Positions 1 to 10,300 of a stretch of DNA of 64,000 bases are shown one piece after another. The translations under genes and the position numbers were made by a program. A model generated the notes under the pieces. The model ran no database searches and was not told where the DNA came from. It saw only the letters and a program-made list of their open reading frames with translations. This DNA is from Apostichopus japonicus (taxonomy: Eukaryota; Echinodermata; Holothuroidea; Aspidochirotida; Stichopodidae), in assembly GCF_037975245.1 (NCBI RefSeq), contig NC_092579.1, positions 24,721,166 to 24,785,165 on the forward strand, given 5' to 3'. Numbering within the stretch: position 1 is the first letter of the stretch; each line of letters opens with the position of its first letter.

Positions 1-2410
1 ATCATTCGAATGTACGGTACCGATCAATCGAATTTGCGGTACCAATTAATAGAATGAGCGGTAGCGATCAATCGAATGTGCGGTACCGATCATTCGAATG
101 TGCAGTATCGATCATTCGAATGTGCAGTACCGATCAATCGAATGTGCGTTATCGATAAATCGAACGTGCGGTACCGGTCAATCGAATGTGCGGTACCGAT
201 CAATCGAATGTGCGGTACCGATCAATCGAATTTGCGGTACCCATCAAACGAATGTGCGGTAACGTTAAATAGAAAGTGCGGTACCGATCGATCGAAAGTT
301 CGGTACCGATTAATGGAAAGTGCTGTCCCAATCCGTACCGATCAATCAAATGTGCGATACCGATCGATCGAATGTGCGGTACCGATTAATAGAATGAGCG
401 GTAGCGATCAATGGAATGACCGGTACCGATCAATCAAATGTGCGTTATCGATCAAAGGAATGTGCAGAACCGATCAATCGAATATGCGGTACCGATCAAT
501 AGAATGTGCAGTGGCGATCAATCGAATGTGCGGTACCGTTAAATCAAATGTGCGGAACCGATCAAAGGAATGTTCGGTACCGATCAATGGAATGTGCGGT
601 ACAGATCGATCTAATGTGCTGTACCGATTAATATAATGAGCGGTAGCGATCAATCGAACGTGCGGTACCGATCAATCGAATGTGCGTTATAGATCAATCA
701 AATGTGCGGTACTGATCAATCGAATGTGCGATACCGATCAAACGAATGTGCGGTAACGTTAAATAGAAAGTGCGGTACCGATCAATCGAATGTGCAATAC
801 CGATTAATGGAAAGTGCTGTCCCAATCGATCGAAAGTGCGGTACCGATTAAATGAATGTGCGGTACCGATCAATCGCATGTGCGGTTTTGATCAATCGAA
901 TGTGCGATATCGATCAATCGCATGTGAGGAACCTATCAATCGAATGTGCAATACCGATCAATCGAATGTGCAGAACTGATCAATAGAAGGTGCAGTATCG
1001 ATCACGTTCCGTACCGATCAATCGAAACGGTTCCGTACCGATCAATCGAATGTGCGGTGACTATTCATCGAATGTGCGATACCGATCAATCGAATTTGGG
1101 TACCGATCAATCGAATGTTCGATACCGATCGATCGAATTTGCGGTACCGATCAATCGAATGTGCGGTACCGATCAATCGAATTTGCGATACCGATCAAAC
1201 GAATGTGCGGTAACGTTAAATAGAAAGTGCGGTACCGATCAATCGAATGTGCAATACCGATTAATGGAAAGTGCTGTCCCAATCGATCGAAAGTGCGGTA
1301 CCGATTAAATGAATGTGCGGTACCGACCAATCGCATGTGCGGTTTTGATCAATCGAATGTGCGGTATCGATCAGTCGCATGTGAGGAACCTATCAATCGA
1401 ATGTGCAATACCGATCAATCGAATGTGCGAAACTGATCAATAGAAGGTGCACTATCGATCATGTTCCGTACCGATCAATCGAATGTTCCGTACCGATCAA
1501 TGGAATGTGCGGTGCCTATTCATCGAATGTGCGATACCGATCAATCGAATGTGCAGTACCGATCAATCGAATGTGCGTTATCGATAAATCGAATGTGCGG
1601 TACCGATCAATCGAATGTGCGTACCGATCATTCGAATGTGCGGTACCGATCAATCGAATTTGCGGTACCGATTAATAGAATGAGCGGTAGCGATCAATCG
1701 GATGTGCGGTACCGATCAATCGAATGTGCGGTACCGATCAATCGAATGTGCGGTACCGATCAATCGAATTTGCGATACCGATCAAACGAATGTGCGGTAA
1801 CGTTAAATAGAAAGTGCGGTACCGATCAATCGAATGTGCAATACCGATTAATGGGAAGTGCTGTCCCAATCGATCGAAAGTGCGGTATTGATTAAATGAA
1901 TGTGCGGTACCGATCAATCGCATGTGCGGTTTTGATCAATCGAATGTGCGGTATCGATCAATCGAATTTGCGGTACCGATTAATAGAATGAGCGGTAGCG
2001 ATCAATCGGATGTGCGGTACCGATCAATCGAATGTGCGGTACCGATCAATCGAATGTGCGATACCGATCAAACGAATGTGCGGTAACGTTAAATAGAAAG
2101 TGCGGTACCGATCAATCGAATGTGCAATACCGATTAATGGGAAGTGCTGTCCCAATCGATCGAAAGTGCGGTATTGATTAAATGAATGTGCGGTACCGAT
2201 CAATCGCATGTGCGGTTTTGATCAATCGAATGTGCAATACCGATCAATCGAATGTGCTGAACTGATCAATAGAAGGTGCAAGTTCGATCATGTTCCGTAC
2301 CGATCAATCGAATGTTCCGTACCGATCAATGGAATGTGCGGTGCCTATTCATCGAATGTGCGATACCGATCAATCGAATTTGGGTACCGATCAATCGAAT
2401 GTTCGATACC
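1..2410 (+). repeat. 22-bp satellite array, divergent left part
   Basis: Head-to-tail 22-bp monomers containing ATCAATCGAATGTGCGG and GGTACC, with many substitutions (TTTGCGG, GTTATCG, AACGTTAAATAGAAAG variants). Short higher-order structure is visible. The run of variants at about 690-1015 recurs at 1147-1472 (shift 457 bp), and about 1672-1960 recurs at 1958-2246 (shift 286 bp, exactly 13 monomers). A related piece with AACGTTAAATAGAAAG lies at 230-300. Open frames across this stretch come from the stop-free monomer and are not genes. The function is unknown; a heterochromatic or centromeric/pericentromeric satellite is the usual setting for such arrays. Confidence 0.95.
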
Positions 2411-2672
2411 GATCGATCGAATGTGCGGTACCGATTAATAGAATGAGCGGTAGCGATCAATCGAATGTTCGGTACCAGTAAGTCAAATGTGCAGGAACCC
2501 ATCAATCGAATGTGAGGAACTGATCAATCGAACGTGCAATACCGATCAATGGAATGTGCGGAACTGACCAATAGGAGGTGCAGTATCGATCAATTGATTG
2601 TGCGGTACCGTTAAATCGAATGTGCGGTACAGATAAATCGAATGTGCGGAACTGATCAATAGAAGGTGCATT

Positions 2673-2834
2673 TTCTTAGATCTACCACATGATATTCACA
2701 GGAGATGTGCTAAATTCTCCGATCGCATGCGGAATTTATTTTTAGATTCATTTGTAAGATTCAATTTCAATTGTCAACTATTAAGATCATCCAGTAAGAC
2801 CTGCATAATGTTTGTATATATTAGTTTTGCAGAA
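2673..2834 (+). pseudogene. Short LINE-like coding relic, copy 1
   Basis: This is non-satellite sequence with a 54-codon stop-free + frame ending at TGA 2835-2837. The reading contains the stretch HRRCAKFSDRMRNLF followed by a hydrophobic and basic run. This loosely resembles the region after the reverse transcriptase domain in some non-LTR retrotransposons (RRFxKxSxxVKxxLF-like). It has no start codon or catalytic motif and is cut at both ends by satellite. The family assignment is a weak inference from pattern memory; the duplication in the array is directly visible. Confidence 0.35.
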
Positions 2835-3293
2835 TGACCAATAGTAACCGGTACCGATCAATCAAATGGGCGTTATCGATAAATAGAATGTGCAGAACCG
2901 ATCAATCGAATATGCGGTACCGATCAATAGAATGTGCAGTAGCGATCAATCGAATGTGAGGTACCGTTAAATCGAATGTGCGGTACCGATCAATGGAATA
3001 TTCGGTACCGATCAATGGAATGTGCGGTATTGATCGATCGAATGTGCGGTACCGATTAATAGAATGAGCGGTAGCGATCAATCGAATGTTCGGTACCAGT
3101 AAGTCAAATGTGCAGGAACCCATCAATCGAATGTGAGGAACTGATCAATCGAACGTGCAATACCGATCAATGGAATGTGCGGAACTGACCAATAGGAGGT
3201 GCAGTATCGATCAATTGATTGTGCGGTACCGTTAAATCGAATGTGCGGTACAGATAAATCGAATGTGCGGAACTGATCAATAGAAGGTGCATT

Positions 3294-3455
3294 TTCTTAG
3301 ATCTACCACATGATATTCACAGGAGATGTGCTAAATTCTCCGATCGCATGCGGAATTTATTTTTAGATTCATTTGTAAGATTCAATGTCAATTGTCAACT
3401 ATTAAGATCATCCAGTAAGACCTGCATAATGTTTGTATATATTAGTTTTGCAGAA
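3294..3455 (+). pseudogene. Short LINE-like coding relic, copy 2
   Basis: Second copy of the segment at 2673-2834, offset by 621 bp. It keeps the same 54-codon frame and TGA (3456-3458). One substitution changes a phenylalanine codon to valine. It was duplicated passively with the surrounding satellite, so preservation of the frame reflects recent duplication and not selection. Confidence 0.35.
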
Positions 3456-3652
3456 TGACCAATAGTAACCGGTACCGATCAATCAAATGGGCGTTATCGA
3501 TAAATAGAATGTGCAGAACCGATCAATCGAATATGCGGTACCGATCAATAGAATGTGCAGTAGCGATCAATCGAATGTGAGGTACCGTTAAATCGAATGT
3601 GCGGTACCGATCAATGGAATATTCGGTACCGATCAATGGAATGTGCGGTATT

Positions 3653-3960
3653 GATCGATCTAATGTGCGGTATACCGATTAATAGAATGAGCGGTAGCGA
3701 TCAATCGAATGTGCGGTACCGATCAATCGAATGTGCGTTATCGATAAATCGAATGTGCGGTACCGATCAATCGAATGTGAGGTACCGATCAATCGAATGT
3801 GCGGTACCGGTCAAACGAATGTGCGGTAACCTTAAATAGAAAGTGCGGTACCGATCGATCGAATGTTCGGTACCGATTAATGGAAAGTGCTGTCCCAATC
3901 GATCGAAAGTGCGGTACCGATTAAATGAATGTGTGGTACCGATCAATCGCATGTGCGGTA
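3653..3960 (+). repeat. 22-bp satellite between duplicated block and LINEs
   Basis: About fourteen monomers of the same family and orientation. The last ones, ending ATCGCATGTGCGGT, correspond to the run near 860-890 and near 6240-6280. In those copies the sequence continues directly into TTTTGATCAATCG, so they serve as the empty site for the retroelement insertion that follows. Confidence 0.93.
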
Positions 3961-4289
3961 TAGATAGATATTTATTCAGCCAATGGATAGAATATATAAA
4001 ATGGAAATTGGATGAAAACAGGAGCTCAAACGAAAACAATGAAACGATTAAGACAATAAAGAAAAATGTAAACAATACGATGACTAGGTAAAGGATATAA
4101 AAGGGTAATAAGTATGCTGCTCATGATATAAAAAGACTATTCAGAGGTAAAAAAGTATAAAAAATATAGCATATTAAACAATAAGAAGCAGTGGCTAAGA
4201 CGTGAAGGCAAGACTAGACCCAATCAGCGGGCATTATGTGTGTTGTATATCTTAACAAGATCAGGATAATGACTATTTGTGAGCCTCTT
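3961..4289 (-). other. 3' UTR of LINE B
   Basis: Non-coding, A/T-rich sequence between the RT stop and the satellite junction. It ends, on the - strand, in GGCTGAATAAATATC and a short TCTA-type tail. A spurious open frame overlaps it on each strand. A short 3' microsatellite-like tail instead of poly(A) is typical of CR1/L2-type LINEs, which supports the clade call. Confidence 0.7.
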
Positions 4290-5532
4290 TCATCCCCTGA
4301 ATGTACGTAACCTTTTACCAGAGGGCAAGAACTGGAAGTACCTATGAGCAGGATGTGAGTCCCCGTTCAATACATTATCGACTCTCTTGAGTGCATGCTC
4401 CTGGTACAGAGAGTGGAGAGATGGAAGGCCCTTACCAATAATATGCTCAGCATTTCTAATTACTGATTGTAATTTCCTAAGGTCACTCTGACTTACACGA
4501 CCAAACCAGACTAAAATGTTAGTAGTTAAAATGCTTTCTATAATTGCACGATAAAAGTTTGTCAAAACATTTGCACTGACCCTATAAGATTTACGAACAC
4601 GTACAAAGAACAGTCTCTGGCGTCCCCTTTTCAGTATTTCTACAGTATTAATGTTCCATGATAAATTGTCCATGATAAATGTACCCAACAACTTGAATGT
4701 GTTCACCTGCCCTACCACCATTCCATGGATAATGAGAGGACCCATTGTGTTTTAATTTCGTCTGAAGTCCACAATTAATTCCTTTGTTTTACTAATGTTC
4801 AAAATCAAATTGTTTTCCTTGCACCAGCTCACTAATCGACTCACTTCATTGCGGTACCCGCTTTCTTCCCCATTAGTAATTAATCCAGTAACAGTGGTAT
4901 CGTCTGCAAACTTGATAACCCTCGAGTTCAGGTCGCTGGCTATACAATCATATGTAAACAAAGAGTACAACATCGGAGAAAGCACGCATCCCTGGGGGTA
5001 CCTGTATTTAGAACAATAGAATCTGAGAAGTTATTGCCAATTTTGACACATTGTTTGCGACCAAGAAGAAAGTCTAGGATCCAGTCGCAAATAGCAGCGG
5101 GGAAATCAAGGTGATCCCGTAATTTAAGATGTAACCGTGACGGCACGATGGTATTGAAAGCGGAACTATAATCGACGAACAGGACCCTGGCATAAGAACA
5201 TTTCCTTTCCAGGTGAATAAGAGTTTCATGCATCCAAATCGAAATGGCATCCTCAACAGACCTGTTGGTTCGATAGGCAAATTGGTATGGGTCAAAGTTA
5301 GCAGGTAGGAGATTTTTTTTAAATGTTCACACGAAACCTTCGAATACTTTCATCGGTATACTGAAGTTAGAGCCACTGGACGGTAGTCATTTAGACATGA
5401 AGCATCGCTCTTCTTAGGAACTATCGTTGCCTCTTTGAAAGATTGGGGAACTTCACACGTGTTCAGGGACCAGTTAAAAATGTTGGTATATACCCCAGCG
5501 AGCTGCCCGGCACATATCTTCAAAAGTTTGGG
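4290..5532 (-). pseudogene. Degenerate reverse transcriptase of LINE B
   Basis: This is a broken ORF2-type reverse transcriptase. Recognisable pieces in order are: [14 protein letters not shown] and [10 protein letters not shown] (RT fingers, about 5350-5450); QFAYRTNRSVEDAIS (about 5240-5285); motif A VLFVDYSSAFNT with Asp at 5171-5173; motif C FADD at 4899-4910; NLILNISKTKELIVDF; and the post-RT region ending near LPSGKRLRTF. Frames change near 5355, 5330 and 4980, and there is an in-frame TAA at 4752-4754, so the enzyme cannot be made. Both catalytic motifs remain readable. The N-terminal endonuclease is absent through truncation. No satellite-encoded partner is implied. Confidence 0.88.
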
Positions 5533-5847
5533 AGTAATAATAATAACAATAATAAATGAACTTATAAAGCGCTAAAATCTACGAAGTATTCAATAGCGCT
5601 GTACAACTCTAATAGAAAGCCAACTTAAAAAAATGAGTCTTCAAGCAAGACTTGAACTGAATGAGAGTGGGAGAACTCCGCACAGATATGGGCAGACCAT
5701 TCCAGAGCTTGGGCCAAGCTGATGTAAAGGCACGGTCGCCATAGGTTTTCAGTTTAGTTCTAGTTCTAGTAATGCCGTCAAGACCATCAGATTTCCGTTC
5801 ATTCAGTCGCTGGAATTTCTGTCTCACTGAATGTTCATCACTGAATA
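5533..5847 (-). mobile_element. 5'-truncated second LINE 3' end (CR1-like), LINE A
   Basis: On the - strand this begins abruptly after satellite at 5847 and reads the end of an ORF2 protein. It then has a short 3' UTR with TTAGCGCTTTATAAG and a TTATTATTATTA-type tail at about 5534-5555. The tail abuts the broken 5' end of LINE B directly, with no satellite in between. It is a different element from LINE B, because B has its own C-terminus and 3' UTR. Confidence 0.8.
5609..5827 (-). pseudogene. C-terminal tail of LINE A ORF2
   Basis: A 72-codon - strand frame that includes TKLKTYGDRAF, PKLWNGLPISVRSSP and FKSCLKTHFFKLAF, then a stop. This 'YGDRAF...APKLWN.LP...SFK..LKT.LF' ending is the usual C-terminus of many CR1/jockey-type LINE polyproteins in invertebrates and fish. 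No RT domain is left. The methionine at 5827 is incidental, because the element is truncated at its 5' end. Confidence 0.8.
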
Positions 5848-7340
5848 TTGATCAATCGAATGTGCGGTACCGATAAGTCGAATGTGAGGAACCTATCAAT
5901 CGAATGTGCAATACCAATCAATCGAATGTGCGGAACTGATGAATAGAAGGTGCAGTATCGATCACGTTCCGTACCGACCAATCGAATGTTCCGTACCAAT
6001 CAATCGAATGTGCGGTGCCTATTAATCGAATGTGCGGTACCGATCAATCGAATGTGCGTTATCGATAAATCGAATGTGCGTTACCGATCAATCGAATGTG
6101 CGTTACCGATCAATCGAATTTGCGGTACCGATCAAACGAACGTGCGGTAACCTTAAATAGAAAGTGTGGTACCGATCAATCGAATGTTCGGTACCGATTT
6201 ATGGAAAGTGCTGTCCCAATCGATCGAAAGTGCGGTTCCGATTAAACGAATGTGCGGTACCGATCAATCGCATGTGCGGTTTTGATCAATCAAATGTGCG
6301 GTACCGATAAGTCGATTGTGAGGAACCTATCAATCGAATGTGCAATACCAATCAATAGAATGTGTGGAACTGATCAATAGAAGGTGCAGTATCGATCATG
6401 TTCCGTACCGATAATCGAATGTTCCGTACCGATCAATGGAATGTGCGATACCGATCAATCAAATGTGCGGTACCGATCAATCGAATGTGCGGTACCTATC
6501 AATCAACTGTGCGATACCGATCGATCGAATGTGCGATACCGATAAATCGAATGTGCGGTATTGATCTATCGAATGTGCAGTACCGATAAGTCGAATGTGC
6601 GGTAAGATCAATCGAATGTGCGATACCGTTCGATCGAATGTGCGGTAGCGATCAATCGAATGTGCGGTATTGATCTATCGAATGTGCGGTACCAATAAGT
6701 CAAATGTTCAGGGACTAATCAATCGAATGTGAGGAATTGATCAATCGAATGTGCAATACCGATCAATGGAATGTGCAGAACTGACCAATAGGAGGTGCGG
6801 TATCGATCAATTGAATGTGCCGTAGCGATCAATTAATGTGCGGTAACGTTAAATCGAATGTGCGGTACAGATCAATGGAATGTGAGGTACCGTTAAATCG
6901 AATGTGCATATATGTTAAATCGAATATGCGGTGTCGATCAATCAAATGTGATGAACCGATCAATAGAATGTACACTACCGATCGATCGAAAGTGCGGTAC
7001 CGATCAATCAAATGTGCGGTATCGATCAATTGAATGTGCGGTACCGATCATTCGAATGTGCAGTACCGTTAAATCGAATGTGCGGTACCGATCAATGGAA
7101 TGTTCGCTACTGATCAATGGAATGTGCGTTACCGATCAATAGAATGTGCGGTACCGATAAATGGAATGTGCGGTACCGATAAATGGAATGTGCAGTACCG
7201 ATCAATCGAATATGCGGTACGGATATATCGAATGTGCGGTACCGATAAATCGAATGTGCGTTGCGAATCAATCGAATGTGCGGTGACGATCGATCGATTG
7301 TACAGTGCCGATCAATCGAATGTGCAGTGACGATTAATCA
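5848..7340 (+). repeat. 22-bp satellite, divergent, right of the LINEs
   Basis: Monomers continue in the same orientation with the same divergent variant classes as 1-2410 (TGAGGAACCTATC, GGAACTGAT, GTTAAATCG). The run at 6230-6330 repeats the variants that flank the LINE insertion. Open frames on both strands here are consequences of the repeat. Confidence 0.93.
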
Positions 7341-10300
7341 AATGTGCGGTACCGATAAATCGAATGTGCGGTACCGATCAATCGAATGTGTGGTACCGAT
7401 CAATCGATTGTGCGGTGCCACCCAATCGAATGTGCGATGACGATCAATCGAATGTGCGGTACCGATTAATCGAATGTGCGGTACCGATCAATCGAATGTG
7501 CGGTTCAGTTAAATCGAATGTGCCGTATCGATCAATCGAATGTGCGGTACCAATAAATCGAATGTGCGGTAACGATGAATCGAATGTGCGGTACCGATAA
7601 AACGAATGTGCGGTACCGATCAATCGAATGTGTGGAACCGATCAATCGATTGTGCGGTGCCGATCAATCAAATGTGCGGTGACGATCAATCGAATATGCG
7701 TACCGATAAATCGAATGTGCGGTATCGATCAATCGAATGTGCGGTACCGATAAATCGAAGGTGCAGTACCGATGAATCGAATGTGCGGTACCGATGAATC
7801 GAATGTGCGGTACCGATCAATCGAATGTGCGGTACCGATGAATCGAATGTGCGGTGACGATCAATCAAATATGCGGTACCGATGAATCCAATGTGCGTTG
7901 CCGATAAATCGAATATGCGGTACCGATCAATCGAATGTGCGGTACCGATAAATCGAATGTGCGTTGCCGATAAATAGAATGTGCGTACCGATCAATCGAA
8001 TGTGCGATTGCTTAATCGAATGTGCGGTACCGATGAATCGAATGTGCGGTACCGATCAATCGAATGTGCGGTTCCGTTAAATCGAATGTGCGGTACATTT
8101 AAATAACATGTGCTGTATGGATAAATCGAATGTGCGGTACCGATGCATCGAATGTGCGGTACTGATCAATCGAATGTGCGGTACCGATAAGTCGAATGTG
8201 CGTTGCCGATAAATCGAATGTGCGTTACCGATCAATCGAATGTGCGATTGATCAATCGAATGTGCGGTACCGATCAATCGAATGTGTGGTGACGATCAAT
8301 CGAATATGCGGTACCGATGAATCGAATGTGCGTTGCCGATAAATCGAATATGCCTTACCGATCAATCGAATGTGCGGTAACGATCAATCCAATGTGCGTT
8401 GCCGATAAATCGAATGTGCGGTACCGATATATCAAATATGCGGTGTCTATCAATCGAATGTGCGGTACCGATAAATAGAAGGTGCAGTACCGATCGATCG
8501 AATATGCGGTACCGATAATTCTAATGTGCGGTACCAATTAATCAATTGTGCTGTAACGATCAATCGATTGTTCGGTACTGATTAATCGAATATGTGGAAC
8601 CGATCAATCGATTGTGCGGTGCCGATCAATCGAATGAGCGTTGCCGATATATCGATTGTGCTGTACCGATCAATCGAATGTGCGGTACCGATGCATCGAA
8701 TGTGCGGTACTGATCAATCGAATGTGCGGTACCGATAAGTCGAATGTGCGTTGCCGATAAATCGAATGTGCGTTACCGATCAATCGAATGTGCGATTGAT
8801 CAATCGAATGTGCGGTACCGATCAATCGAATGAGCGGTACCAATTAATCGATTGTGCTGTACAGTTTAATCATTTGTGCGGTACCGATCAATCGAATGTG
8901 CGGTACCGATCAATCGAATGTGCGGTACCGATAAATCGAATGTGCGTTGCCGCTAAATTAAATATGCGGTATCGATTAATCCAATGTGCAAAACAAATCA
9001 ATGAATGTGCGGAACCGATCAATCGAATGTGCGTTGCCGATAAATCGAATATGCGGTACCGATAAATCGAAGGTGCAGTACCGATCAATCGAATGTGCGG
9101 TACCGATAATTCTAATGTGCGTTGCCAATTAATCAATTGTGCTGTAACGATCAATCGATTGTTCGGTATTGATTAATCGAATGTGCGGTACCGATAAATC
9201 GAATGGGCGGTACCCATAAATCGAATGTGCGGAACGGATCAATCGATTGTGCGGTGCCGATCAATCAAATGTGCGGTGACGATCAATTGAATATGCGATA
9301 CCGATAAATCAAATGTGCGGTACCGATCAATCGATTGTGCGGTACCGATCAATGGAATGTGCGTACCGATAAATCGAATGTGCGGTACCGATTAATCGAA
9401 TATGCGGAACCGATCAATCGATTGTGCGGTGCCTATCAATCGAATGTGCGGTGACGATCAATCAACTATGCGGTACCGATAAATCGAATGTGCGGTATCG
9501 ATCAATCGAATGTGCGGTACCGATAAATAGAAGGTGCAGTACCGATCGATCGAATATGCGGTACCGATAATTCTAATGTGCGGTACCAATTAATCAATTG
9601 TGCTGTAACGATCAATCGATTGTTCGGTACTGATTAATCGAATGTGTGGTACCGATAAAACGAATGTGCGGTACCAATCAATCGAATGTGTGGAACCGAT
9701 CAATCGATTGTGCGGTGCCGATCAATCAAATGTGCGGTGACGATCAATCGAATGTGCGGTACCGATAAATCGAATGTGCGGTACCGATGAATCGAATGTG
9801 CGGTACCGATAAATCGAAGGTGCAGTACCGATGAATCGAATGTCCGGTACCGATGAATCGAATGTGCGGTACCGATGAATCGAATGTGCGGTACCGATGA
9901 ATCGAATGTGCGGTACCGATCAATCGAATGTGCGGTACCGATGAATCGAATGTGCGTTGCCGATAAATCGAATATGCGGTACCAATCAATCGAATATGCG
10001 GTGTCTATCAATCGAATGTGCGTTACCGATAAATAGAAGGTGCAGTACCGATCAATCGAATATGCGGTACCGATAATTCTAATGTGCGGTACAAATTAAT
10101 CAATTGTGCTGTAACGATCAATCAATTGTTCGGTACTGATTAAGGAGAATGTGTGGTAACGATAAAACGAATGTGCGGTACCGATCAATCGAATGCGCGG
10201 AACCGATCAATCGATTGTGCGGTGCCGATCAATCAAATGTGCGGTGACGATTAATCGAATATGCGGTACCGATGAATCAAATGTGCGGTATCGATCAATC

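Larger units (their letters stand above)
2411..3652 (+). repeat. 621-bp higher-order block, two tandem copies
   Basis: Copy 1 (about 2411-3031) and copy 2 (about 3032-3652) match at a constant offset of 621 bp. GGTACCAGTAAGTC falls at 2471 and 3092, and TTTTCTTAGATC at 2671 and 3292. Each copy contains satellite monomers flanking the same ~160-bp non-satellite segment. The copies are nearly identical; one clear difference is CAATTTCAA versus CAATGTCAA inside the unique segment. After copy 2 the sequence departs with GGTATACCGATT, marking the edge. The unique insert therefore entered the array once and was then duplicated together with its flanks. Confidence 0.9.
3961..5532 (-). mobile_element. 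5'-truncated non-LTR retrotransposon (jockey/CR1/L2 type), LINE B
   Basis: Read on the - strand, the fragment starts inside the reverse transcriptase (RT) region near 5532. It runs through the RT and C-terminal region to a stop at 4290, then has a ~330-bp 3' UTR. The 3' end carries AATAAA (3971-3976, complement) and a short ATCT-type tail against the satellite at 3961. Coding is on the - strand throughout. Such elements move by target-primed reverse transcription, which explains the 5' truncation. The clade call (CR1/L2-like rather than RTE or L1) rests on the sequence style of the RT and the C-terminal end (SHPAHRYFQFLPSGKR). Confidence 0.88.

Noticed and set aside
146-155. TATCGATA-type sites in GTTATCGATAAATCG variants as DREF-like binding sites
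   Set aside because: They arise by chance from two adjacent variant monomers, and the factor is known from insects; there is no other insect signal here.
76-636. 186-codon forward open frame (and many similar frames of 60-150 codons on both strands throughout the array)
   Set aside because: They consist only of the translated 22-bp monomer, start and stop wherever variant monomers allow, overlap in several frames and both strands, and break at variants. Nothing indicates coding constraint.
3767-4091. Open frames on both strands spanning the satellite/LINE 3' junction
   Set aside because: They join repeat translation to LINE 3' UTR sequence and have no independent support.
4795-5019. 74-codon + strand frame opposite the LINE
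   Set aside because: It is the antisense of the reverse transcriptase region that contains the FADD motif; a shadow frame.
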